Shown here piece by piece: positions 29,276-39,819 of a DNA stretch of 64,000 nt. The notes beneath the pieces are model-generated. The model saw nothing but the letters and a program-made list of their open reading frames with translations. It was not told the DNA's origin and searched no databases. This DNA is from Cladorhizidae sp. MBARI D1340-BT2 (lineage: Eukaryota > Porifera > Demospongiae > Poecilosclerida > Cladorhizidae), in NCBI GenBank assembly GCA_028752905.1, contig JAQNBH010000013.1, positions 43,230,071-43,294,070 on the forward strand, in the 5' to 3' direction. Positions within the stretch are counted from its first letter, which is position 1. Every line of letters begins with the position of its first letter. The translations under genes and the position numbers were made by a program.

Positions 29276-29800
29276 CACACACCATTGCTGGCCTTCTCTC
29301 AGCATGAGGAGTGTGAATGCTTATATTAATCAACCTTTAGTCTGTTCATGGACAAATTTCAGCAGTCCTATTGTTGTTGTTGTTGTTGTTGTTGTTTGTG
29401 TGTGGTCATCAGGAAAACAAGATGCATTCTGTCCTTGTGCACACCTCAGGAGTTCTTGCCTATGGTGTGATGAACTTGGGTGGCTCATTCTTCTATAGTC
29501 TCCCCTAAAGCCACACCCATCTGCTCATATTCATCTCGGTGTCTTCATTATCGCCATCTTGTTTCTGGGCCTTCTCTTCATTCCTTTTCTAAATGTGAGT
29601 ATTGAGAGGATTCCGAGTTAGCTGCAGACCTTATTGTGTGGTTCAGAGTGCACAGATAATTGGTGTCAGTTAATTAAGTTCAACTGTTTGTTGTGCTCTA
29701 GATATAAAAACATTCTTGGTGTATTATCTTGTATTCCTATCGTATTTTAGGGCATATAAACGCACCTCATTTCAGCACAGAATATTTACTAATTAGTGTA
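29276..29800 (+). repeat. Duplicated segment, partner 33,710-34,040
   Basis: Both copies contain CAGCATGAGGAGTGTGAATG, CTTATATTAATCAACC and, later, TTCAGCACAGAATATTTACT. A (TTG)8 run at about 29,371-29,395 is only in this copy. At 29,511-29,640 lies a decayed hydrophobic-helix segment (IIAILFLGLLFIPFLNVSIE), similar to the exon at 25,584, ending in a stop soon after. Confidence 0.7.
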
Positions 29801-30159
29801 TTTTAAGCATCCCACCCCAAAATGTTGCACTGTATTCTGGTTAAAGAAAGTAGTAAAATTAGAATGCATACTTTTATTTATACAAGGCAAGCTACCAGTA
29901 TTTTCTATTGAACATAAGGCAGGAGATCAGCACAGCAAAAGGAGTCCTTTACAACTAATATACCCGGTAACCATGACTACATGCAAATCCTACCTACCGG
30001 GACATGAAATGACTTCAGTGCTAGTCTTACTCAACACAATAAGAGAATGTGCAGAAAACATGACTCTTCAGTAAAATAAACTCCCCCCCACCTAATCCTC
30101 TTCAAAGCCCGAAGATTCTGCCTCGTCAGCACAACCTAAAAAGTCATCATCATTAGTTT
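29801..30159. other. Unassigned, extra sequence relative to partner copy
   Basis: The partner segment passes directly from the equivalent of about 29,800 to about 30,890, so this stretch plus the pogo fragment were probably inserted together. The open frame at 29,796-30,074 is not recognised. Confidence 0.35.
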
Positions 30160-30720
30160 ATAGAAACTGAACTGCTGGCATCAGTGTCTTCAAATAGTGC
30201 CACTCTTCACTTGCATCCAGGCCATTAGTAATCCCACACTTTTTAAAGCATTTCACAATTACTTCAGTTCTTATGTCATCCCACGACTTCTTCACCCACT
30301 AACACACCTGTGTAATGGTGGGCCGCTCCACTCTTCCTGCGGGGGTGAGGTCATGACCTGGTTCTCCCATCCATTGGTTCCCCTGCTCCCACATGTTAGG
30401 CTTAAATATTGACACATCTAAAGGCGGCCATTGGCTCGTCAGCCCCCCAGGAATGGCGGCTACTTGGGTCTTCAATTCTCCCACCTTCTCTTTAATGGCT
30501 TCAGTTTTATGTGCTCTGAGTTGGTCCCAAACTAGAAGAGAAGGTTTTCTTAAGAGCCCACCAGGAGGCCTTGCCCGTACTCTTTGTAGCCACAGTTTCA
30601 TGCCATTGTCATCCTCCTTCCTTTTACATGAGCAGACACACCATGTGCAAGTGGTCTTTGGCTGGAGTTTTCCGATTCGACGGAATTTTCCCTTCAGCAC
30701 CCGCTCTTGCCTACTTGGTC
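30160..30720 (-). pseudogene. pogo/Tigger transposase (DDE_1) fragment
   Basis: The minus strand reads MKLWLQRVRARPPGGLLRKP, SLLVWDQLRAHKTEAIKE with a catalytic Asp, IPGGLTSQWPPLDVSI with the third Asp, then NQWMGEPGHDL. After a frameshift it reads KKSWDDIRTEVIVKCFKKCG. This order is typical of Tigger-type Tc1/mariner transposases. The N-terminal DNA-binding part is missing. Confidence 0.75.
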
Positions 30721-31166
30721 ACTATTTAGTGCCTAAATGCAAGCAGGAAGTTGTAGAGTAGCCTCCTCTAGCTACAGATAACTGGCTAGCACTTTCCAGG
30801 CACTAGATTTTAGGGCCCCCCCACTTTGGCTGCATGTAACTTTAGCTTAGTTATACCTGTGCAGCTTTTTTAAGGGGGGGACAGTGGCGTGGCATTAAAA
30901 AATAATTTAACTTGTGGTTACCAATTTATAGCTCCATAGATTCTGTAAAACGTGTAAAACGTCATGGTATGGACTTGATATAGCTCAAAAGATAGGTCTC
31001 TCTGTGTGCTCTATTTTGATTCTAAAATATTTTTCATAGGTATAACTATAGCCAAGTTACTAGACCTAAAGTGGAGGGAACTTCGAAACCTGAATGCCTG
31101 AATTTGGCCGCATAAATATCTCCATATTGCAAAGTGCTAAAGTGAAATTAGCACCAGTTGTGGCTA
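30721..31166. other. Non-coding; partly duplicated
   Basis: From about 30,900 to 31,050 this matches 34,070-34,190 (TAGCTCCATAGATTCTG and TGGTATGGACTTGATAT). No gene seen. Confidence 0.5.
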
Positions 31167-31318
31167 GAATGAGTATTTTCATTAGGCGCTAAAACGTAAG
31201 TAGCAGTCAAGCGTGTGGGTGGAAAATGAGTTTTATGGGATTATTAACGAAATTCATTTTCCACACGAGTGCTTGACCACGTACTTACATTTTAATGTCT
31301 CATGAAAACACTCATTGA
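31167..31318. repeat. Imperfect inverted repeat, arms about 65 bp
   Basis: AATGAGTATTTTCATTAGGC...GGAAAATGAG on the left pairs with TTCATTTTCCACACGAG...GAAAACACTCATT on the right, by eye about three quarters identical, with a short centre near 31,235-31,250. It could be a foldback MITE; no target duplication was found. Confidence 0.65.
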
Positions 31319-31326
31319 ATAGAGTA

Positions 31327-32060
31327 ATGGCTGCTGTTAGTGGCCAGGGCAGCATATTTGAACCTCCTCTAGATGCACAGCAATGGCTACTGTTAGTGGC
31401 CAGGGTAGCATGTTGTGAACCTCCTCTAGATGCACAGCAATGGCTGCTGTTAGTGGCCAGGGTATGTAGCATGTTGTGAACCTCCTCTAGATGCACAGCA
31501 ATGGCTGCTGTTAGTGGCCAGGGCAGCATGTTGTGAACCTCCTCTAGATGCACAGCAATGACTGCTGTTAGTGGCCAGGGTAGCATGTTGTGAACCTCCT
31601 CTAGATGCACAGCAATGGCTGCTGTTAGTGGCCAGGGTAGCATGTTGTGAACCTCCTCTAGATGCACAGCAATGGCTGCTGTTAGTGGCCAGGGCAGTAT
31701 GTTGTGAACCTCCTCTAGATGCACAGCCATGGCTGCTGTTAGTGGCCAGGGCAGCATGTTGTGAACCTCCTCTAGATGCACAATAATGGCTGCTGTTAGT
31801 GGCCAGGGCAGCATGTTGTGAACCTCCTCTAGATGCACAGCAATGGCTGCTGTTAGTGGCCAGGGCAGTATGTTGTGAACCTCCTCTAGATGCACAGCAA
31901 TGGCTGCTGTTAGTGGCCAGGGCAGCATGTTGTGAACCTCCTCTAGATGCACAGCAATGGCTGCTGTTAGTGGCCAGGGTAGTATGTTGTTAACCTCCTC
32001 TAGATGCACAGCAATGGCTGCTGTTAGTGGCCAAGGCAGTATGTTGTGAACCTCCTCTAC
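31327..32060 (+). repeat. 57-bp minisatellite, about 13 copies
   Basis: The unit is AATGGCTGCTGTTAGTGGCC, AGGGCAGCATGTTGTGAACC, TCCTCTAGATGCACAGC. Because 57 is a multiple of three the minus strand stays open for 291 codons (31,254-32,129), a 19-residue repeat with unique flanks. The flanks (CFHETLKCKYVVKHSCGK at one end, RWVMQHMVSDKSEGKHYLP at the other) resemble no family I know. Confidence 0.93.
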
Positions 32061-32383
32061 AGGTAAATAGTGCTTGCCCTCAGACTTATCAGAGACCATG
32101 TGCTGCATGACCCACCTTGGTAGTGGCACGTGCCAAGTGTTGCCACAATTGCACTCACTAAGTTCAAAGGTGCAGACTCGATAACTCGTATCTCATTTGG
32201 TGTGCATCTAATAGGATGGTCACTGCTAATTGTTGACCATGAAGAGGCTTAAGTGACTATGTTAGGTCAACACCAAATGTTGAACCAGATGTACAACTAC
32301 CATGACCTTTGCCCTGTGTGTGTGTGTGTATGCGCGTGATGTAGGAGTGTATGTGTGTATGTGTGTTGTGTGTGTATGTGATT
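32061..32383. other. Non-coding, with short GT repeats
   Basis: Contains GTGTGTGTGT and TATGTGTGTAT runs near 32,315-32,375. No gene seen. Confidence 0.4.
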
Positions 32384-32580
32384 ATTGAAGAGAGAGAGAG
32401 AGCTCCTCCACTGTGTCACAGCACAGACAAAAAGACTAGCCCTTGTGGCTACTAGAGTGTGTGTTTCCTAGCCACACCAATATCCTGATCTAGTGGTGGT
32501 GAGTATGGTGCATGTGTGTGGTGTTTGATATGTATGGCTGCATGACAACCACTTTCCTCTCTACACAGCATCTGGTGCTT
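32384..32580 (+). repeat. Diverged copy of the TRIM-NHL leader
   Basis: It shares GAAGAGAGAGAGAGAGCTC, GACAAAAAGACTAGCCCTTG, TGGCTACTAG, GATATGTATGGCTGCATGAC and a terminal TCTCTACACAGCATC with the TRIM-NHL leaders at 215 and 39,297, but with gaps. No TRIM coding sequence follows, so the leader is either a dispersed repeat or the relic of a third gene copy. Confidence 0.65.
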
Positions 32581-32812
32581 TAAATATTGATTAGAGGTTA
32601 GTAAAGGTTCAGTGAGGAGCCTTCAGACTGCTTGTGAGATGATGTTTCTTGTACACCTACAGCTAGTGCCAGGCTGGGTAGGGGGTGGGGGGGTGGGGGG
32701 TTCACTGCACTCACTGCACTGGCAAAACATCCTTTCAATAACACACTTGAGACACTTGCTCATTCACCATTTCGCATGCACAGGAACTGCTGACCTACTC
32801 CTGCTTGTCCAT

Positions 32813-32998
32813 GCTCATGTCCTCCCCTCCCCTGCTCATGTCCTGCCTGCCTGTGCTCATGTCCTCCCCTCCCCTGCTTGCCTGTGCTCATGTCCTCCCC
32901 TCCCCTGCTTGCCTGTGCTCATGTCCTCCCCTCCCCTGCTTGCCTGTGCTCATGTCCTCCCCTCCCCTGCTTGCCTGTGCTCAAGTCCTCCCCTTCCG
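32813..32998 (+). repeat. 31-bp minisatellite, about 6 copies
   Basis: The unit is CATGTCCTCCCCTCCCCTGC followed by TTGCCTGTGCT. The open frame of Cys/Pro/Leu-rich repeats is an artefact of the array. Confidence 0.9.
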
Positions 32999-33261
32999 TA
33001 CTTGTGTATTCTTACTTGTGGAGTAGCTAATGCTACAACGGCATGGGTATCATTATGTGGGTGCATGGTGAACCGTATCAAGCTTGCTCTAGTCGGTGAG
33101 GGCAGGAAGACTTGGATCTGGGAAGTGTTTGTCTCTCTCCACTGCCATACATAGAACAATGCCCAAGTCTACAGGATGTCGTGGGGTGATTTTCAGCTGA
33201 ATCTTTCCCCCTTTTTCTTCTTCTTACTCCTTTTTTTCTTTTTTCCTTTTGTTGGTTTGTA

Positions 33262-33452
33262 GCTTTCTTCCCTTCCTCCTAATGTTTCCACCGAATGCTT
33301 TCGGTTTTCATTAGACAAATGGAAATCAAACGAGCAAATGCAACACGTTCACACTCACTGGGGATGTGTTTTGGACGAAATGCTTGCCATTCGTGACTTT
33401 CCTGAATGCTCGAGTTCTCTAAGCATGGCAATGTATGAGATACCTGACTGTG
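33262..33452 (+). CDS. Candidate exon, unrecognised
   Basis: A long T/C tract (33,208-33,260) ending TTTGTAG precedes an open frame without stop that reads SLPPNVSTECFRFSLDKWKS, NEQMQHVHTHWGCVLDEM, LAIRDFPECSSSLSMA. A donor-like GTATGAG lies at about 33,435. Composition is protein-like (Trp, Cys, His, acidic and basic mix), unlike neighbouring repeat frames. There is no ATG near its start, so it would be an internal exon. I cannot name a family. Confidence 0.35.
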
Positions 33453-33599
33453 GGTGTGGCTTTACGTACATAGTTTTGGGAGTTGAGACACAGTAGTCGG
33501 ACCACCAGATTGGACGGAGGTGCTCAGCTGCCCACCAAACAGATTCCCCACGCCCCTGGGTAATGGTCCACTTGGAGAAACAGTGCCCCAGGCAAGAAC

Positions 33600-34190
33600 C
33601 AGGCTAAGACCTTGTATTGTGGTGATGCTGGGCCTCAGGACTGACCAACCAACTGTGCTCTCCTATGGGGGGCATGGTTTAGGGTGGTGCACTCACCTGC
33701 ACAGAGCACACACCATTGCTGGCCTTCTCTCAGCATGAGGAGTGTGAATGCTTATATTAATCAACCTTTAGTCTGTCATGGACAAATTTCGGCCATCTTG
33801 TTTCTGGACCTTTTCTTCTGTCCTTTTCTAAATTTGAGTATTGAGAGGATTCAAAACCTTTTTGCAAGCTTAATTATAGTGTGGTTCAGAGTACACAAAT
33901 AATTGATGCCAGTTAATTAATGTTTGATGTGCTCCATACAGAAAATCGTTCTTGCTATATTTTCTTGTAGTCCTATTGTATTTTAAGGCATATAAACACA
34001 CCTCATTTCAGCACAGAATATTTACTACTTAGTGTATGGGAGACGATGGTATTTTTTTATTTTTTTATTTTTAAAACTTGTGGTTAAAACTTTAGAGCTC
34101 CATAGATTCTGCAAACTTCATGGTATGGACTTGATATATAGCTCAAAAGATAGGTATCTCTGTGTGCTCTCTTTTGATACTAAATGCTAC
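33600..34190 (+). repeat. Duplicated segment, partner 29,041-29,800 and 30,900-31,050
   Basis: Shares the 106-bp unit once, TCAGCATGAGGAGTGTGAAT, the hydrophobic-helix segment (ILFLDLFFCPFLNLSIERI), TTCAGCACAGAATATTTACT and the AGCTCCATAGATTCTGCAAA block. It lacks the Penelope and pogo sequences, so those are later additions to the other copy or deletions here. Confidence 0.75.
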
Positions 34191-34885
34191 AGCAATTTGA
34201 AATTTGATTATTGAGAAGGTGATTATGATGCCTGTGCCCCCCCCCCCCCAGACCACCTGTTAACCTGCTAAAACCACATTGATGGCTAATTATTGTGTGT
34301 AAGTTTGTGTGTATATAATTAAAACTTGTAGCTTTAAAAAAAATCATCACAGCCTACACCCCCTCCCTGCAACTGCTGGAGCCACCTCTTTTATTTCCTC
34401 CAATGGAGGTTCAAAAAAGTTCAGCTACCCTATATGGGGTGTGCACTAAATGAAGGTGAATACGATTTGAGGGCGTACATAATTTATCCCAAACCCAGGC
34501 TAGCCTGCTAGGCATGTGTGAATCATTTAGCCTCGGCACTGGCTCCTTCCAGGCCCTATTGGGCTTCACCCAACCACAAAACCAGACAATATAAAATGGA
34601 GGCCAGGGCCCTAGCCCAGTTGGAAAGAAAGGTTTTGGTAGTCCTCAGTCATGGACTAGTATTTCATTAGTTTCCAGTTGCTCTGTGTCATCAGTCAGGT
34701 CCGTGAAAGGGTCGCTAGAATCCTGACCTTCTGAACTTTGCTGTTTGGAAGTGAGCTCTGCAATTTGTGGTGTGGCTTCAGCTGCCACCTCTCCATGCAT
34801 TAGGAGGATAATTGCCCATCTTTGCCTCCATCCTCCTAACATTCTGCACCTCCAGCTTCAAATTTAACCTCATCTGCACACACAC
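34191..34885. other. No gene recognised
   Basis: Contains a C run near 34,239 and an acidic minus-strand open frame (34,842-34,645) ending in a Thr/Asp/Glu-rich tail that I cannot assign. Confidence 0.35.
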
Positions 34886-34990
34886 TGTCATATATGTTGT
34901 AATACCGGGATACCGGAAGTATGTTGTAATACCGGGATACCGGAAGTGTGCTTTGTTAAGAATCGTTCTCGTGCTACTAAGTATCTAACA
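34886..34990 (+). repeat. 5' LTR, Mag-like element
   Basis: 105 bp, TG...CA ends. It contains a 27-bp tandem duplication (ATGTTGTAATACCGGGATAC then CGGAAGT) that makes up half the LTR and is also in the 3' LTR. Confidence 0.92.
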
Positions 34991-35003
34991 TGGTGTCAGA
35001 GGT
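34991..35003 (+). other. Primer-binding site, probably tRNA-Leu
   Basis: TGGTGTCAGAGGT directly follows the LTR and fits the 3' end of an animal tRNA-Leu (CAA) over 12 of 13 bases. The match is short, so the tRNA assignment is tentative. Confidence 0.55.
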
Positions 35004-35053
35004 AAAAAAGACTTAGGTAGCTAGCGCTATATAGCGGTAGAATTGACAGTAAA

Positions 35054-38000
35054 ATGGCTGAGCTAAAGCTAGCAGTTCCCAACGTGAACTGGAAGGCAGA
35101 GGATCTTAATAGAGAGTGGAGCAGGTTCAAGAAACACTTCGACTGCTACTGCCTGGGTCCTCATTCGGCCAAATCAGAGAAGGAGAGAGTTGCATACCTC
35201 CTGCTTTATGTCGGGGAGCGCGGTAGAGAAATCCACGAGAACTTTACCATTGCGCCAGCTGACAAATACAAGCTAGTCCCCAACATTGAAAAGTTCGACG
35301 AGTACACTGCACCACGCAAGAACCAAATCAGAGCAAGCTTCAAATTGGACAAAAGGAAGCAATCTAACACTGAGACCTTCGACAACTTCGTCACTGATCT
35401 GAAAATTCTAGTTAAAGATTGTGGGTATCTAGATGCTGACCGTCAGGTACGTGATGCAATCGTGTTCCGCTGCTTACATGACAGAGTTCGAGAGAAATGT
35501 CTAGATGAAGGAGACAACCTAACTCTCGAAAAAGCTATCGAGATTGGTCAGACCCACGAAACCTCCAGGGAGAGCCTCAGAGAATTCTCCAAAGGAGAAG
35601 ATGCATCTATTCATGCAATGAAGGGGAAAGCAAGCACTTACAGGAACAAACAGAAACGACACAGTGACAAATCCAAAGTAAGTCGATATACGTTTGGAAA
35701 GAAACGGGATGGGTCAATGTGCACTAAGTGTGGTAACACAAGTACCCATGAACAATGTCCAGCAAAAGGGCAAAAATGCTACAATTGCGGTGGCACAGGA
35801 CACTACTCGGCAATGTGTTTTCGCAAAAAGAAGGGAACACATGCTCTGGAATTTGAAGATGAAGAGGAAGGAGATGACTTACAATTTCACGCAATGTCGG
35901 AAAATGCCAAAGAGGGAGAGTTCTACGAGGACATCCAAGTCAATGAAGACAAGTACCTTAATTTTGAGCTTGACACGGGATCACCGATAAATGTTCTGCC
36001 ATATGAACAGTTAACCAAGCTCGGATTCTCCAAAAACCATCTCAACCCCACAAATCGGGTGCTGTCATCATATACCAGAGACAAACTGAAGCCAATGGGA
36101 ACAATCCAATTATCTGCAAGATACAAACAGAGTAAGAGGATGCTGACCTTCTTTGTGGTACACATTAAACAAGTGCCCCTACTGTCACACAAAGCATGTG
36201 TAGCACTGGGACTGATTGTGAGAGTACACCAAACAGCCCTAGACCAGCCAAAGACTGACGAAGTCAAACCGGAGGACATGTGCCCTGAAGTGAACAACAC
36301 CACAGGCATCATGCCCATTGTAGTGACACTTGACATAGACCCTACAGCGAAGCCAGTAGTACATGGCCCAAGGTCACAGCCAAAAGCTCTTCTCCCACAA
36401 ATTAAAAAGAAGATCAAAGAGATGGAAGAGGAAGGCTTCATAACAAAGGTCACAGAACCAACAGACTGGGTCAGTTCCATGGTAGTTGCACAGAGAAAGG
36501 GGAAGATACGCATCTGTCTCGACCCAAGTAATGTGAATAAAGCTATCAAGAGGTCGATCTACCCAATCAAAACAGTGGAGCAGGTCATGAGTGACCTGAA
36601 TGGAGCCAAGTACTTTAGCACACTGGATGCTAAGTCAGGGTTCTGCCAGCTGCCACTTGATGAAGACTCATCGTACCTAACTACGTTCAACACACCAGAG
36701 GGACGCTTTCGGTGGCTGAGACTTCCATTTGGAATAAAGAGTGCACCAGAGATTTACCAACGGACCATGGACAGTATGTTGGAAGGCATTGAAGGAGCTA
36801 CAGCAATTATGGACGACATAATAATATCAGGCAAGACATTAGAAGAACATGACAAAGTTCTCAAGCAAGTTCTACGTAGATCCACGCAGTGGAACCTGAA
36901 GCTGAATCTCGAAAAATGCAAGCTCCGCCAAAGCAGAATCAAGTATGTTGGTCACATAATAACCGATAAGGGAGCACAACCAGATCCAGAGAAAGTACGA
37001 GCAATAGCACAAATGCCGGCTCCGACATCCAAAGAGGATGTACGTAGATTCCTAGGTTTCATGACTTACCTGAACAAGTTCCTTCCGAAGATGAGTGAAG
37101 TAGACAAGCCTCTAAGAGATGTGATCAAGAATGCAGAATTCTAATGGAACAAGCCCCAGATAAAGGCATTTGGAAAGCTCAAACAGATGTGCGTAGAAGC
37201 ATGCACATTGGCCTACTATGATGTTGAAAAGCCGACTGTAATCCAATGTGATGCCAGCAGTTACGCCCTTGGAGCAGCCTTAGTTCAAGAAGGCAAAGTC
37301 ATCGCATATGCCTCACGAGCACTGAATGACACTGAGCAACGGTACTCTCAAATCCAAAAGGAGCTCAAAGCAATAGAGTTCTCATGCAAGAAATTCCACA
37401 CATACATCTATGCCAAGCATGTAATGGTGGAAACAGACCACAAACCACTTGAAGTCATATTCAAAAAGCCACTGCTTGCAGCCCCACAACGCCTCCAAAG
37501 TATGTTGCTCCGACTCAGCATCTATGATCTCACTGTTGAGTACAGGAAAGGTGTTGAGATGCAACTAGCTGACACCCTCAGCCGAGCTAATCTACCTGAC
37601 ATGGAGAAGATAGATGAAGCAGAAGAAACTTCCATGATACATAAAGTATCAGTTTCAGAGGAGAAGTCAGAAGAGTTCAGACAGAAAACATCTGAGGAAT
37701 TGAGAATGCTGGTGACAGTAGTTCTCAATGGCTGGCCGCAAGTGAAGTCACAACTACCTGAGGAAGTGAAGCAATATTGGCCATTTCGTGAGCAAATGGA
37801 CTATGTTGATGGAATCCTGTACAAGGGAGAAAGGATAGTAATCCCTCCATCAATGCGTGACTATGCACTCGAGCGCATCCATGCCTCACACTTGGGCATT
37901 GTAAAGTGCAAAGCTAGAGCCCGAGAGAGCTGCTACTGGCCAGGCCTCAATGACAGAATAGAACAAATGATCGAGAATTGCCAAGAGTGCCAGGAGAACA

Positions 38001-39025
38001 TGAAGAAGCAAACTCCACAACCAATGACACAGAGGCAGATTCCAGAAAGGCCTTGGGCTCAAGTAGCATCAGACATCTTTGAATTCCATCAGGAGCACTA
38101 TGTAGTGCTAGTGGACTACTTCAGCAAGTGGATAGCTGTGGAAAAGCTGGAAGATCTAACGAGCAAATCGCTCATTGAAGCCATGATGAATGTTTTCACC
38201 ACACATGGATTTCCAGATGCTCTGACTACTGACAACGGTCCCCAGTACTCTAGCGCCGAGTTCAGAAGTTTCTGCAAGGAGAACGGTATCCAGCACACTA
38301 CTTCAAGCCCTCACTACCCTCAATCCAATGGGGAAGCTGAAAGAGCCGTGCAAACTGTGAAATGCATGTGGAAAAAGTCAAAAAGTCGCAAAGTTGCAAT
38401 CATGGACTACAATGCAACTCCAATCACAGGTGTTGATCTCTCACCAGCACAACTCCTCATGAGTAGAAGGATCAAGACAAGCCTGATCATAAGTACTGAG
38501 CTATTGAAACCCAGTGCCTACTCAAATGAAGTGATACAACAGAAGCTAAAAGGAAAGCAGATGCTAGCCAAACAGTACTATGACCGTCATGCCAGAAAGG
38601 CTAACTACGATGGATTTGAACCAGGTGACAAAGTTCTGTATACAACTCCAAGCCAGTTGAAGTCACAAAAGTGGCAGATAGCCAATATGGTGGGCAAACA
38701 TGAGACACCACACTCCTACATCATCGATACGGGCATCCGCAAACTACGCCGAAACCGTGTCAACCTACGGAAGTGTGCTTCCCATTTCAAGGAACCGACT
38801 CCGAATGGATTGGAATTTCCATCTACAAGGATACTCGCAAAGCCAGCACCAGCCAACACCGTCCCAAGAGCAGCAGAGGCTGATGGCATCCTTAAGCCAC
38901 CAAACACAGATCCAACCACTAAAGTTGTCGCTGAGTCAACAACACCAAGTGTCCCGAGACACATCACCCGAAGTGGCAGACAAACCAACCCCCCAGCAAA
39001 GTACAAGGACTATGTAATGAACTAG
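35054..39025 (+). pseudogene. Gag-Pol polyprotein of Mag-like element, one nonsense codon
   Basis: A single frame of 1,324 codons with one TAA at 37,142-37,144 (codon 697). Before it come Gag, two zinc motifs (CTKCGNTSTHEQC and CYNCGGTGHYSAMC near 35,720-35,820), protease LDTGS near 35,970, and RT with LPFGIKSAP and MDD near 36,810. After it come RNase H (QCDASS, TDHKP), integrase HHCC (HASHLG, C-x2-C near 37,980), and core residues in ASDIF, TDNGPQ and SNGEAERA, then a C-terminal domain. All catalytic motifs look intact. The stop lies at the RT to RNase H connection, not at a gag/pol boundary, so programmed readthrough seems unlikely. ATG at 35,054 follows an AAAATGG context. Confidence 0.9.
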
Positions 39026-39065
39026 ACAAAGATAATAATGTAAGAACTTTACTATAGCTTGTAAC

Positions 39066-39074
39066 AAAGGGAGA
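39066..39074 (+). other. Polypurine tract of Mag-like element
   Basis: AAAGGGAGA lies directly before the 3' LTR, the expected plus-strand primer position. Confidence 0.75.
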
Positions 39075-39179
39075 TGTCATATATGTTGTAATACCGGGAT
39101 ACCGGAAGTATGTTGTAATACCGGGATACCGGAAGTGTGCTTTGTTAAGAATCGTTCTCGTGCTACTAAGTATCTAACA
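39075..39179 (+). repeat. 3' LTR, Mag-like element
   Basis: 105 bp, no difference from the 5' LTR by eye, including the internal 27-bp duplication. Confidence 0.92.
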
Positions 39180-39296
39180 CACACAAGATGAGTGCATGTT
39201 GCCAAGACAATTCAAGGGAAAACTCTGTTTTGTTCAGACCTCATAATGGGCAGAGACTATTGGAGGAGAAAGAATGTTGGAGGGAGAATTCCATTC

Positions 39297-39605
39297 AAGT
39301 TATATAATAATGAAGAGAGAGAGAGAGCTCTACCTCCATATATCTCACCACCTGTTTGGAGACAAAAAGGCTCTTCCTTGTGGCTACTAGCCCACATACA
39401 CACACCAGTGTGTTTCCTAGGCTACACCTGAATCAGGTCTGGTGGAGGGCATGGGACATGTAGTGTGCAGTAGGCCTGGGAGAGTTCTCCTTATCTGCTT
39501 GGACAATACATATGTATGGCTGCATGACTACCACTCTCCTCTCTCTACAGCATCAAAGAAAGTTGAGACTATAATATAATTACACATCTTATGTGTAGCA
39601 CTGCC
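39297..39605 (+). repeat. TRIM-NHL upstream leader, block B copy
   Basis: Closely matches 215-529. It runs without interruption into the proximal region of the TRIM gene, giving the empty site CCTTACTACCAACATG for the retrotransposon found in block A. Confidence 0.85.
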
Positions 39606-39819
39606 TTACTACCAACATGTGACACAATCCCAGTCTTATCTCTGCACATGTGCAATACCAGATGACACACCCTCTTTTGTGGGTGCAGCATTACATCACC
39701 ACTCATGAATATAATTAAGGCCACACCCGATTTGCACTGTTTCCTGTAGCTCTTGTGTCTGCTGAAGTTCTGTATCTAAAGTGTTTCTCAACTACTAGTT
39801 CTCTCTAAACATTGCAACC
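39606..39819 (+). promoter_or_regulatory. Proximal upstream region of TRIM-NHL gene B
   Basis: Conserved with 3,803-4,009, including CATGAATATAATTAAGG near 39,706 and the GCAACCATGG start context. Here it is joined to its leader without an insertion. Confidence 0.4.

Larger units (their letters stand above)
34886..39179 (+). mobile_element. Mag-like Ty3/Gypsy retrotransposon, young, one stop
   Basis: Two 105-bp LTRs, identical by eye, flank a single long gag-pol frame. Ends are TGTCAT and CTAACA; flanking CACAC at 34,881-34,885 and 39,180-39,184 is the probable 5-bp target duplication, in a CA-rich site. A primer site and a polypurine tract are present. Identical LTRs imply recent insertion. 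The only visible lesion is an in-frame TAA between RT and RNase H. Short LTRs, single frame and the protein motifs fit the Mag lineage. Confidence 0.9.

Noticed and set aside
34645..34842. Possible transposase tail on the minus strand
   Set aside because: Only an acidic low-complexity tail; no motif to support any family.
35206..35394. Minus-strand frames inside the Mag-like polyprotein
   Set aside because: Shadow frames opposite well-supported gag-pol coding sequence.
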